DNA of 64,000 nucleotides. It comes from Rhynchosporium graminicola (lineage: Eukaryota; Ascomycota; Leotiomycetes; Helotiales; Ploettnerulaceae). The translations under genes were made by a program, and so were the position numbers. Each line of letters opens with the position of its first letter. Position 1 is the first letter of the stretch. The stretch spans positions 897,160 to 961,159 of the forward strand of contig FJUW01000015.1 in the NCBI GenBank assembly GCA_900074885.1, in the 5' to 3' direction. The notes under the pieces were generated by a model. The model ran no database searches. It worked only from the letters and a program-made list of their open reading frames with translations, and was not told the origin of the DNA. Shown one piece after another: positions 22,443-33,823 of the stretch.

Positions 22443-23420
22443 CCTATCGACGCTTATAAGATTCGTTACTCCTATCTTATCTTTACTAACTATAAAGGTA
22501 AGATTAAGTACGACGCTTAGAAAATAGATATAAAGATCTTTATCGAAGAGTTCTCTAGTAATTTCCGTATTAGCGCTACTTAAATTAAGGCTTACTTTAA
22601 GAGCACCGGAAGCGAGGCTAAGACTATTATTCTTTAGTATATAGATAATACCGAATTTAAAGATACCGCTAATATCCTAGCTGCCCTCGACTAGTATTTC
22701 TTTAATTATAATTATATTCAGAAAGCTAAAGCTTCTTATAAACGTCTTATTATAATTAATACTATAACTTATAACTAATTCCGAGTCCAGTTCACTAACT
22801 TCGCTACTACTAGTAAGATTCCTAAGGAATAATAATTCGGCGACTTCTATAATAAGCTCTCTCCTACTTTAGAGTATACTATTACTACTCGGAAGTACGA
22901 GATAAACTATAACTATACTACTCTCGACGAGTTCCTTACTATTAGTAATCGTGAGTTTAGAAATATCGCTACTAAGCAGAACCTTAATAAGAAAGCTATT
23001 ACTATTATTATTCTAGTTAAAGTCTTAGGTATTCTTAAGAGAGAGACTTACTTTAGTACTAAACGTATTACTAAGAGTAGTTCCTAGATTAATAATCGTG
23101 CTAAGAATATACGATTCGCTCCTGAGACTATCTCACGAGCTAATACTTATAATCCCGGTTCGCGAGTACCTCGTACTACTATTACTACTAATACCTGCTA
23201 TATCTATAAGAAGGATAGTTATTAGGCTCGGGATTATCCTAATGTTATGAAAATCGCTAAGATAACCGGCTAGACTATAGAGGATATCGCTATTATATAT
23301 AGCGCGGAGGAGGATAATAATAATAATACTAATATCTTCTCTCTAGTAGAGATCGATAAGCTATCAGGAAACTACTAAGCCGTAGAATAGTCTTACCCTA
23401 TAGCTAATGCCTCGATCTAT
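22443..23420 (+). pseudogene. gag: C Gag, capsid and zinc knuckle
   Basis: Continues the frame cut by D2. The capsid reads KYDAQKIDIKIFIEEFSSNF near 22505-22565, with IKAYFKSTGSEAKTII next and a coiled helix SYKRLIII further on. A zinc knuckle at about 23197-23250 reads CYIYKKDSYQARDYPN, i.e. C-X2-C-X4-H-X4-C with the second Cys, the His and the last Cys turned to Tyr by C-to-T change. Gag would form the particle and bind RNA. The tail has acidic repeats (AEEDNNNNTN near 23305). Confidence 0.8.
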
Positions 23421-24721
23421 AGAAAGACTTAAATATTAATTTCTGTTCTCTTATTAGAGGAAAATAATTCCTAGTTATTATAGAATTAGAAAGAAATAGA
23501 TTATTTATTAAAACAGAAGTATATATCAATAATAGAGTAAATATCTTTAGAGCCCTGCGTACCTTAGTCGCTCTTAAACTTCGTGATCTCTTAAGTATTA
23601 ATTTCCTTACTCTCTCGAAACCTATTATCTCTACTAGCTATAATAGAAAAGCTAATACTATTATTACTTATATAATTCTCCTTACTCTTATTATCGATTA
23701 TCGTCGAGTTAACTTCCTCTTCCTGATTACTAATTTAGGGAGTAATAACGTACTAATAAGACGTAAATTCTTAGAATATTACGAACTCAAATAAAACTTT
23801 AATTATTACTATAAGAACTATCTAGAGTAGCTAATAGATATACTACTAGTACGCTACTATAATAAAAGACTAGAGCTACTATTACCTTTAAGCGATAAAG
23901 TGATAAACTAATAATATTAACTTAATTAAGAGCGACGAGATGCTCTAATAGACTAAGAAGTTACTAGCATATAAGCTTCTCGACTAGCGCCGATTAAGAA
24001 GACGAAAGAAAGTCGCTTATTAGTATTTATAAGAGAATAGAAGCATAGCTTATAAGCTATATATAAGCTATTAGCAAGTCACGAGTTAGCTAATAACCTC
24101 TTCTAGACTCGTGATCCCGGTTCCCGAGAGGATGATATTACCTACGATGTAACTAAATAGCACTAGATCGATAATTAAGCACATCGAGAGGCAAGAGATT
24201 TACCTTATAAAACCGATATTAACTAGATCTCTACTGCTGCTATATATAACTTCTATTTAAACCGGAAATACCGAAATAAGAGTAATAGCTCTAAGGTATT
24301 TATTACTTCCTTAAAAGAAATCTAAGATAAAATTCAGCGTTATAAAAGCACTTAAGCAGTAGATACTATCGAATTATACGCTCTCGACGAAGGTCTTACT
24401 ACTAATAAAGCTAGGAAAGCAAAGTATTATAAGAATAATAAGATAATTAAAGAAAGACTCCCTGCTAAGTAGAAGGAATTTAAAGGTCTCTTCTCCGCGA
24501 GAGCCTCTAATGATTTAGCTAAGAGATAACTAATAGTAGATCATGAGATTAAGCTTATAGGAGATAATACCTTAACTACTAAACTACTTCGAAGGATACC
24601 GGATAAGTACTTAGTAGAAGCTAAACAATATATTACTAAGAACCTCTATAAAGGCTTTATCGTATTATCTAATACTCCTTAGGCCGTACTAATCCTAATA
24701 GCTAAAAAAGCAAGTAGTAGG
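23421..24721 (+). pseudogene. pol: C protease region to start of reverse transcriptase
   Basis: Less clear than its neighbours. After Gag the frame runs through an acidic linker, a probable protease part (no intact D-T/S-G seen) and a long hydrophilic spacer near 24280-24480. It then reaches an RT approach: LIGDNTLTTKLLRRIPDKYL near 24555-24620, YITKNLYKGFI near 24635, and VLILIAKKASS up to 24716. There the copia element has inserted at GTAGG; the frame resumes at 25732 as FCINFRKLNEL. Confidence 0.68.
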
Positions 24722-24905
24722 TGTTGGATTTGTAACTAGTACCTTGGTCAGTTTACCAGTACCTTGGGCAGTTTTGCCTGCATTGGCATACATACCCTGT
24801 ACCTTGTTAGTATATGGTTTTAGTACCTGGTTCAGTACCCTGCACATGTACCTTGTTGTACCTAGCACCTACACCCTGTACCTTATCACTAGCCTATACC
24901 CTGCA
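24722..24905 (+). repeat. Truncated 5' LTR of the copia element
   Basis: Starts TGTTGGATTTG; matches the first 184 bp of 25246-25726. An apparent 66-aa open frame across it is LTR sequence, not a gene. Confidence 0.85.
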
Positions 24906-25245
24906 TATAGCTGTAAAGTACTACTTTATAAGGGACCTAATTAATTAAGGTACTATAGATTTAATCTATATTAGTACTTTGAAGCAAAAGGCAGACGGGT
25001 TTACTAAAGCCCTAGATAGGCCTAAATTTAAGGAGTTTATAAAACACCTTGAACTAGCTTATTAGAGCTAGTAATTCAGATTATTATAAGAGAATTAGGT
25101 TTATATAACCTAGGAGGGTAGCTACGAGGTGGCATTTCTATTCCTTACTATATTTCTTTTGTAATAACTTAAGGGTATTCGATTAGTGATTTACCTTATA
25201 TAGTTCTGTTTTAAAACTAACTATAAGGCTCTGATTAAGGGGGCG
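24906..25245 (+). pseudogene. pol: Copia pol C-terminal fragment
   Basis: Reads IDLIYISTLKQKADGFTK then ALDRPKFKEFIKHLELA near 24960-25060, the typical end of the Ty1/Copia RNase H. The rest (25065-25245) is 3' untranslated sequence and the polypurine tract. The same segment is less damaged in the second copia element (63590-64000, minus). Confidence 0.85.
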
Positions 25246-25726
25246 TGTTAGATTTATAACTAGTACCTTAGTTAGTTTACTAGTACCTTAGGTAGTTTTG
25301 CCTGCATTAGTATATATACCTTATACCTTATTAGTATATAGTTTTAGTACCTGGTTCAGTACCCTGCACATGTACCTTATTGTACCTGGTACCTACACCC
25401 TGTACCTTATCACTAGCCTGTACCCTGTATACTCTATTAGAGTTACTATGAAGGTTCTCGATAGAGTTCTACTACTCTCTATTACGTATATCGTACTTCT
25501 AGAGGTTTCTACTGACGTACTACTGACGTAGTATGATTCTATAGTATACGTGTCCTCTTCTATGGAGTTCTGTATTACGTAGTATAGAATATTCTAGAGA
25601 GCTCATATAGCTATATAAGTAGCTAGAATCTCTCCTGTAGTTAGCTCTCTTCAAGTAATAAAAGCAAGTCAAATTGATCATCTATTATTCTGACCTTTTA
25701 GCTGATTTCCACCTTCAATTTTCACA
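25246..25726 (+). repeat. 3' LTR of the copia element, 481 bp
   Basis: Starts TGTTAGATTTAT and ends CAATTTTCACA, followed by GTAGG. A 77-aa open frame inside it looks like chance. Confidence 0.87.
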
Positions 25727-25731
25727 GTAGG

Positions 25732-27562
25732 CTATGATTCTGTATTAACTTTCGGAAGCTAAACGAGCTTACCTAGAAGGACCTATACCCTATTCTATTA
25801 ATTAATAAGATAATAGCACGAATCTCTAAGGCAAAAATCTTTATAAAGGTCGATATTCAATAGGCGTTTCATAAAATCCGCATATCGAAAGATTCTGAAG
25901 ATTTAACTACTTTTCGCACTCGATACGAGGTATATAAGTATAAAGTGCTTCCCTTCGGCCTTATAAATAGGCTAGCTACCTTTTAGCGTTTTATTAATAA
26001 TATATTAATAAAGCACTTAGACGACTTCTGCTTAGTATACTTAAACGATATCTTAATCTATTCAGACTTAGAGGTAGAGTACGATATCTACGTACAAAAG
26101 ATTCTCGAGATTCTATAGGCTTATAGCCTTTAAGCTAATATTAAGAAATCTGAATTCAGCGTTACCCGTACGAAGTTTCTTAGATTTATTATTAGTATTA
26201 ATAGAATTGAAGTTAATCCCGAGAAGATCAAAGTTATTAAGAACTAAGAGTATACTAATAATATATATAGAATATAGAGTTACCTTAGTTTTTGCAACTT
26301 CTACTAAAGGTTTATTAAAGACTATAGTAGTATTTGTTACCCCCTTATGCTACTTATAGGGAAAGATATTAAATTTCTCTTCGGCGCTGAGTGTAAGGAT
26401 ACTTAGAAGCGCTTTTATTACGCTCTCTAGTCTATACTAATCCTTTATTACTATAACTTATTTAAGTAAACTAGACTTAAAACTAACTCTTCTAATAAGG
26501 TAATAGCTAGCGTTCTCTCGTAACTTCAGAAAAACAGGATATTCTATCTAGTCGGTTTCTTCTCTAAAATAATAATCGATACGAAGCTAAATTACCCGAT
26601 TTATAATAAGGAGCTTCTTACTATCTTTCGCTCCTTCTAGTAGTATAAGTCTGAGCTACTTAAAGTATAGAAAACTATTTATATCTATACTAATTCCTAT
26701 ACCTTAGAGTATTTTATAATAACTAAGAATCTTAACATATAGTAAGCGAGATAAGCTGAATTCTTTACTTAATTCCACTTTAAGATTATATACTAAATAG
26801 GGGTTATAAATACTCTAGCTAATACGCTATTATGACGAGATCAGGACCTATTACTACTAGAAGCTAGGAAGCGTGCACTTCGGAACTAATAGCTAATTCT
26901 AAATAAAAAAATCAGCTCGGAAGTACTCTAGGAACTCGGCTAGTTCTCTTAAATAGCTGAATTCGATTGCGCTAAAGAAGTCTATAGCTTACTATTAGAT
27001 CAGCTAGTCGAGATCTCTTCTATTGCTACTCCTAAGACCGTTTCATAAGAGGAAACCTATGATCCTGGTTTATCAGTCGACTTACTTATAGAGGAAGAGT
27101 TTCTCGTAAGGGAAGCCTCTAACGCTACCTCTATAGTTACTTACGATATCGAAAACTACGATATTATCGACCGAGTCTTCTTAGTAAATAAGGAGTTACT
27201 AGAGTTAGAGTTACTCTATGATAAGGCGAAACACGACTATTCCGACTACTAACTATTAAATAGTAAACTATTCTATAAAGGATAATTAGAAGTCCTTACT
27301 GAACCTCCTAAGCTACGAATAGCGCTAATTCGTTATATCTACGCTTAACCTCAAGTCGTATACGCAGGTAACTCGAAGGTTAAGCTACTTCTTAGACGAA
27401 GCTATTATTAGAAGAGCATAACTATAGATACTACTAGGTATATCGCAAATTATAGTTACACCTGTATAAAGGCGAAAAGAGATAAGACTCCTAGTTTTCT
27501 CTACTCTCTACCTATTCCCGCACGCCCTTACTAACATCTGACTATAGATTTCACCGAGTTAC
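25732..27562 (+). pseudogene. pol: C reverse transcriptase, RNase H, integrase start
   Basis: Clear Ty3/Gypsy pol. RT: FCINFRKLNEL near 25740, TKVDI-like FIKVDIQQAFHKIRI near 25840-25885, VLPFGL near 25948, catalytic box YLNDILIYSD near 26038-26067 (first Asp now Asn). RNase H from about 26460 (SNKVIASVLSQL), ending near IGVINTLANTLL (26800-26835). A linker, then the integrase zinc-binding region and PARPYQHLTIDFTEL near 27515-27560, where A3 inserted at GTTAC. The frame continues at 43973. Confidence 0.88.
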
Positions 27563-27764
27563 TGTGACAGCGCATAGTATACGTAGCAGATACGGGCCAG
27601 TATCGGTGCCTTAGGCATACCCTCCTTATATATATAGAAGGTGCAGACTCCCTCAGAGCTCTGTATCTTTCTGTTTCCTTCGTACTAGACTATATAAGAT
27701 CGCTCTTAGCCTCCCTACTTATTTATTCTTACTTATATACCGCCTTAAGTCTTATATCGTTATA
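27563..27764 (+). repeat. 5' LTR of A3, 202 bp
   Basis: Starts TGTGACAGCGCAT and ends TTATATCGTTATA. Confidence 0.93.
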
Positions 27765-28440
27765 TTAAATAGAAAGATCAAGACTACCGAGGATAGTATT
27801 AAATAATATCTTACTTAGAAAACTCGATTCGTACGTACGACTACTAAAGAGCTCTTCGCTAAGTTATCTCTACTTACCTTAGATTTTCGGAATTATACGG
27901 AAACAGTTAGTACTATTAATTACGAATTCGATAGTTAGGTTTTTAAAAGAGCTGAGATTCTAGAGATCTCTCAGATAGCTAGGAATTTAAATATAATTTA
28001 GCCTCAGAAGTACTAGTATTACTACGAAGTTACTCTCAGATACTTCGAAACTCGTTCCTTTATACGTACGAAGTAAAACAGCGGACGAATTTTAGGTGGA
28101 AACTTCCCTATAGGCCCTAATATTTATTATCCTCTTACTTGACTTTAACCTTCCGAAAGTAGCTCTAATAGCGAAAAACCTTACTTTTAAGCTAGGACGA
28201 AGTAGCTTATTACCCTAGCGGAAATTATCGGAATTCGACTTATAATCCCTATACCCCGGTATAATTTATCCCCCTCAGTAGAATCGACCTCCCTCTACTA
28301 GAACTTTTGATTTAATACTTTCTATATCTACTTAACGAAGATATCTGACTCTTCTTAATCTTTCGGCTTCTTCAGAATTCGATTTCGACTTTCGCTTCTT
28401 CTATAACTTTTAAGTATTCTATCACTTTCACTTAGCCTCG
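27765..28440 (+). other. A3 5' leader with one 185-bp unit
   Basis: Non-coding. Begins TTAAATAGAAAGATCAAGA. Contains the stretch GAGATTCTAGAGATCTCTC, which has a near copy in the leader of E. The single copy of the unit repeated in A1 is at about 28140-28300. Confidence 0.75.
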
Positions 28441-28448
28441 CTTACCTA

Positions 28449-28932
28449 ATGCTATACCTCCTAAGAAGGCTCAGCTAGCTCCTACGGCTTCACCGGAATA
28501 CCCTCGTAGCCCTTCCGATTCTGTACTTACTATAGAATTACTTTAATCGATTGAAGACTATTAATTATAGATAGAATCGACTACTCGGGAGCTTTCTATT
28601 AGTATTAGTCGCATCGAACAGATATTTGCCGAGTTTTTATATACTTAGGCATAATCAATGAACTCTAGACCTTCGGTAAACCTTAGACCTTTAGTAAACT
28701 CGGTATTATAATTACCGATAGAACTTACCCTTGAATACTCTTTAATTAATAATTTACGGACCTCCGGTAAGTCGTAACTAACTAAAAGTATCGATAATCT
28801 TAATATAGGGATTAACTTATCTTTCAGCTAATAGCGTGCTTCTATTCAGGACCGACTAGAAGTTAATTCAGACTGATACTTAACTACGCGTGCCTGTAAA
28901 GCGCTAGTCTAGAGCTCTACTTCTAGCCTTAT
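28449..28932 (+). pseudogene. gag: A3 Gag, N-terminal part
   Basis: After the start region near 28449 it reads PPKKAQPAPTASPEYPRSPS, then SIEDYQLQIES and IEQIFAEFLYTQAQSMN near 28610-28665. The intact A2 equivalent at 49223 shows the start as MPPKKAQPAP. It is Pro- and basic-rich at the N-terminus and helical after that, as in many Gag proteins. It is cut by element E at CTTAT and continues at 43131. RIP stops are few here compared with the pol genes. Confidence 0.75.
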
Positions 28933-29200
28933 TATAACGACATAAGACTTAAGGCGGTATATAAGTAAGAATAAACGAGTAGGGAGGCTAAGAGCGATCT
29001 TATATAGTCTACTACGAAGAAAACAAAAAGATAAGGAAGGAAGAAGAAGAGAGATAGGGTATAAAGTACCTTATATATATATACTAGTACTAGTCCGATA
29101 CTATACCGGGTCAGATACTAGTTCTGCCGGGATACCTATGAACTTAGGCCCTATTATCTATCCTTCTTCTTATATAATATTCAGATAAGCTATTATTATA
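28933..29200 (-). repeat. 3' LTR of E, 268 bp
   Basis: Plus-strand start TATAACGACATAAG, end TATTATTATA. About 100 bp at 28933-29035 are nearly the same as 7798-7900 of family A. Confidence 0.93.
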
Positions 29201-29212
29201 TTACCCCCCCCC
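29201..29212 (-). promoter_or_regulatory. Polypurine tract of E
   Basis: Minus strand reads GGGGGGGGG-TAA directly before the LTR, as expected for plus-strand DNA priming. Confidence 0.8.
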
Positions 29213-29218
29213 TAAGAA

Positions 29219-29236
29219 GAGCTTAACCCTAAGCTC
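29219..29236 (-). promoter_or_regulatory. Pre-PPT hairpin of E
   Basis: Minus strand GAGCTTA-GGGT-TAAGCTC: a perfect 7-bp stem with a GGGT loop, six bases from the polypurine tract. Confidence 0.6.
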
Positions 29237-29687
29237 GGAAAGTTATAGTTTATACTAGAATTAGTCTTTATTATAACTGTTTTCGTCGATATTCGCGTAA
29301 TAGGCGCTAGCTGCTCTTTAGTAGTAGTAAATTCTTTATCAGGTTCTAACTAGTTATATCGCTATAATAGTACTATATTAGTTATAGCTTCTAAATCGGG
29401 CGGTAAGCTATATTTGCTTTATCTATTTATAGCGAGAGTTAAGTTTAAGTAGGGCGTAGGATATATAAAAGAAGGGGTTTATTAATATTAGAGCTTTTCC
29501 TTTTTAACTGCGATAACTACTTTAACTTATAAGTTTATTCTCCTTAGACTACGATACGGCTCCTAGAGTAAGTATTATTACTAACTACTATAGTAGTCTG
29601 CTATAATCTTATATATTAATCGACCTAATTAACTCTTCTCTTAATATAAGTAAGTTTCTTATCTTAGTTTTAGGGATAGTCCTTAAG

Positions 29688-30703
29688 TATAGTATAAGAG
29701 TTTCACAGATCTATAACGCTAACTCCTATAGTGCTTTTACTAGTTCTTACTAATACTCTTTCGGCGGCGTATCGTATATATTACCTATAGTATATTCGCG
29801 CTTTCCTTAAGATAAAGTATAATAATACTCCTGTTTTAGAACTCTTATACTTATTTAATAAGCCTAACTCTAAGCTTTATAAGTATTATTCGGCGTTAAA
29901 GAGTAGTTATAAGTATATAAGTTACTTAAACCTAAACGTAGTTATATATACTAACGTATTATAGTTACTTAACTATATTAATATAAAGTATACTATTTTA
30001 TCTAGTTTATTTCCTAGCAGTAAAACTAAGGACGCGGAGCTAAATCGGGGCGGTATTATAGCTACTTATAAGGCGATTAATCGGATCTATTATCTTATAA
30101 AATCTGCTATTCCTATTACTACGTTAGAGATTACTACTATATAATTAGCAGAGACTTAGGCTTTAAGGCGTTCTATAGAGAAAGTATTTAAGAAATTAGA
30201 GTTTATTAAAGTAATAAGTTAAGATCTTAAATCCTTAGATACTAGTATAATACTAACGTAATATAAGATCTAGATCTTTTAATAGTAGATTCGGCGAAAT
30301 CTAAGTTAATAGTATAAATAGCGTTAAAGCAGATAAAGGAGTTAAATAGTATTATATAGGAATTTACGAAGAAAGCTATATTTAAAGCTATAATATCTGA
30401 TACTAAGGGAAAGAGGAATTTGCCTTCTATTTCAGAGATAGTATTAGATCTAAATACTCCCGGACCTTTTCTAAAGAAGAAACCTCATAGGATTAGCTAT
30501 TATACTTAGTCTACTATTAGGGCTATATTAGTAGATTTAAGTAAGGAGTTAGATATAGTAGTTCTAGTTCTAGATATTCCAGATTTACTAGAAGTTCCGG
30601 AGAACTTAGAGAAGAAAGCTAGAGAAATAGAAGTAGTAGAAGAAGTAGAGTTTTAGATACGGCGTTATTATAAAGCGTAATCGGGGAATTATCCTTAGTA
30701 ATA
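29688..30703 (+). pseudogene. Antisense frame downstream of E pol
   Basis: E is transcribed on the minus strand, but this region reads as protein on the plus strand. Segments include EFHRSITLTPIVLLLVL near 29705, SSLFPSSKTKDAELNRGG near 30003-30055, LRRSIEKVFKKLEFIKVIS near 30163-30220, and after one apparent frameshift near 30250, KGKRNLPSISEIVLDLNTPG near 30409-30465 and LEVPENLEKKAREIEVVEEV near 30590-30650. Stops are of the RIP type. It converges on the end of pol. I do not recognise the family; the basic/acidic C-terminus could be a DNA- or protein-binding part. It could be chance, since RIP makes all frames look alike. Confidence 0.42.
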
Positions 30704-33464
30704 AATTTTAATACTAATAACTATAATAGCTTATTATCTTCTAAGTAACTATAGTTATCTATCTCGTCTTCCTAGGCCTTAATCTATTAATCTAGTTTAC
30801 GCGGAAGTCTAGGTTTACTTAAGTTAGTAGTATAGAAGTCTCTGAGCTTATACGGAGTACCTATTAGATCAGAAGCGTTATACTAAGTCAGGTCCGGGTC
30901 GTAGCTTAGCTAACTAATCTAATACTTCAGATTATCTCTTAGGAGCTATATAGCGAGTATATCTTATAACTCCTACTCTTCTTAAGTAGTAATAACCTTC
31001 GGGGGTAGGTTTAATAACTCCTAGCTTAGTAATAGGTCGTCCGAGTCTTTAAAGAGTAATTCGGAGGCGAATATATTATATATAGAAGATCCCGGGAGTA
31101 AATCTAGCTTATAAGAGTATCCGATCTTAGCTAGGACCTAGTATAGTCCTGCTTAGAGGCTAGATAGCTTCTTACTTAGCTAGTGATTCTTAAGGTTCCT
31201 TATAGAGAGAAATACCTTATCTCTAACTTCCTAGTCGATACTATGCTATTTCGGGTCAGTTATAGCGCTTATCCTCTACTAGGCAGCTAGTATATTAGCT
31301 TTTACAACCTCGATAGCGGATTTAGTACGTTTAGCTAAGGATTTAGTATTAGTATAATTGAGCTTCTCTTACGGTATCGATACTATAGGTTGCTTCCAAT
31401 CCTAGCTATTCCGTAGTAGTATACTGTATTTAAGAGTATATAGCGCTATACTAATAGAATCATAAAGCAGAGTTACTTAAGCGCGGTCTATTATTAGTAG
31501 TAGTTCGCCTTAGTTACTCTAGTAGTAATTAATAAAGGGTCTAAGGTATTAGTTAATATACTAGTTTATAATCTCTATTTATCTATCAGTTTACTAGTAG
31601 AAAGAGATAAAGAGCTTAACTTTAACTCTAATTATATAGTAAAACTCTTACTAGAAGGATAAGACTAGCTAAGCTCCTTAGTTAGATATAATTAACTTAG
31701 GAGTATATCCGAAACAATATATCTATTAGATAAATAATATCGCTATCTTACGAGTATCGATATTATAGTAATATAGTATCGATACGGAGTCTTTCTCTAG
31801 GTAGTTAATAAATACTAATATCTTATTAAATCCTTAGTTATTAGGCGGGAAGTCCTTAAAATCTATAGCTAAGTACTATATAGAGTAGCTAAGTACCGGT
31901 AATAGGTAGAGGAATCCTTACTATTTCGTCTGTTTCGGATAAGAGTACTAATAAGGGCGGTAATTACAAGTATACTATATTATGTCTAATACGAGTCCTT
32001 TCTAGTAGTAACAGGTAGAAATTATTTCGGCGGTCTTACGAGCGTTTAGATAAGTAGAGGAAACTTAATCGTAGATTTCGCTAATTAAATAAGTATATAG
32101 CGAGATATAGCGTTATACGTATAGACGATTATTATAAAATAGTAAACTATTATTAATAGTATAGCTATCTCCTAATATATTTCGTTCCTTAGAGAACGAT
32201 TCTTAGTTAAATTAGTATAGTTTCTCGATTAAATTAAAGGAGTTACGTACAAGTTCTAGTAGCGTATTAGTCCTTAGCGATATTAGGCATATATAACTGA
32301 TTTAATTAATATAATACTTAGCTAGTTCTACGTTAATCCTAGGGTCTAGGCAGTCTAGAGGTAGTAAAACCCGAGATCTACTATTCCGTTTCTATTATTC
32401 TTATATCCTTAGATCTTATTCCTTATAGCTAAGGATATTAGCTTTAGCGTTATCTTTACTAAGTATATATATAATTTAAAAGTTAAATTCGGAAAGGAAT
32501 TCTATCTATCTAGCTTACTTACTAGTTAGGATCTTAATAGTTATAAAGTATTCTAAGGATTAATAGTCTATATATACGCTAGTATAGTATTATAGAGATA
32601 TGAGTTCCGGTCTCTATTTCCGAAAAGACTTAATAATAGCGTATAGCTTCTTATTATAGATCTCTTAGTTTAGTTTATATCTATTAAGAATATAGGAGTA
32701 GAATCTAATTAGATACTACTAGTTATCTTTATATAATTAGGAGATAACTCTAGCTATTATACTGTCGGAGGTATTAGTTTCTAGTTTAGTTTATAATTCA
32801 GGGTCGAAATAGTATAGTTTCTGTATTAATAATAGCTATTAATATAAATTATCGAAGGACTTCTTATAATTATCAGTGAAATTCTATAGTACTATAGGCC
32901 GAGTAAGTACTAAGAGAGGTTTAGCGATAAAGCCGAAATTCCGAATAAATTAATAGTAGAACTTATAGAATCCTAAGAAAGATTTTATAGCTATTACTAT
33001 TTCAGGGTACTTCTAGTTTACTAATAGTATTACCTTCTCGGGATCTAGCTCGATTCCGTTAGTAGTAATAATATATCCGAGGTATTTAGTCTAAGTAATA
33101 TGGAATTCGCTTTTCTTAATATCTACTTAGAGTCCGGTATCTATTAAGCGTTATAATACTAATTTAATATATTCCTTATATTCCTAGAGCGTTTCAAAGT
33201 ATATAAGAATATTATCTAGATAAGCTATATAGAAATTATCTAAGTAATCTAATAGTATATTATTTATATATCGCTAGTATATACTAAGTTTATTATAGAG
33301 CTTAAAAAGTAGTACTTTATATTTATAGGATCCGAAGCGGGTTCGGAAGGTAGTATACTCCTCGGATTCAGGGTCTATATAGATATAGTTAAATACTACC
33401 CGGATATCTAGTTTAGTAAAGATTACTACTTTAGATATACGAGTTAAGAGCTTATCGATCTTAG

Positions 33465-33643
33465 GTATTAAGTAGGAATCCTTTCGAGTGATCGTATTAA
33501 GCTTACGATAGTCGATATAGAAGCGTAATCCTCTATCGGCCTTCTTAATAAATAGTATAAGTAATATAAAGGGACTTTAGCTAGATTCGATAAATCCCTT
33601 ATCTAAGTTCTCTATAAGGTACTCTTTAGTTACTTATAGTTCG
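33465..33643. repeat. First copy of a 179-bp unmerged overlap
   Basis: Repeated at 33645-33823 after one N with one mismatch seen (AAGTAGG versus AGGTAGG). It lies in E RT. Confidence 0.88.
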
Positions 33644-33644
33644 N
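33644..33644. other. Single N, contig join
   Basis: Lone ambiguous base between two 179-bp near-identical copies. Confidence 0.88.
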
Positions 33645-33823
33645 GTATTAGGTAGGAATCCTTTCGAGTGATCGTATTAAGCTTACGATAGTCGATATAG
33701 AAGCGTAATCCTCTATCGGCCTTCTTAATAAATAGTATAAGTAATATAAAGGGACTTTAGCTAGATTCGATAAATCCCTTATCTAAGTTCTCTATAAGGT
33801 ACTCTTTAGTTACTTATAGTTCG
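33645..33823. repeat. Second copy of the 179-bp unmerged overlap
   Basis: Same sequence as 33465-33643; only one copy is expected in a normal RT frame. Confidence 0.88.

Larger units (their letters stand above)
24722..25726 (+). mobile_element. Deleted Ty1/Copia element
   Basis: 1005 bp between GTAGG duplications (24717-24721 and 25727-25731). It has a left LTR cut to about 184 bp (24722-24905), a fragment of the copia RNase H C-terminus, a polypurine tract AAGGGGGCG before 25246, and a full 481-bp right LTR (25246-25726, TGTTAGATT...TTTTCACA). Everything from inside the 5' LTR to the end of pol is deleted. The left LTR piece kept its CpA and TpG sites while the homologous part of the right LTR lost many. 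Confidence 0.88.

Noticed and set aside
24744..24944. 66-aa open frame with hydrophobic residues (membrane-like)
   Set aside because: It overlaps the copia left LTR, which escaped RIP; the hydrophobic look comes from the CCTTGT-rich repeats in the LTR.
25298..25531. 77-aa open frame
   Set aside because: It lies in the copia 3' LTR; the first part is the same repeat-derived sequence.
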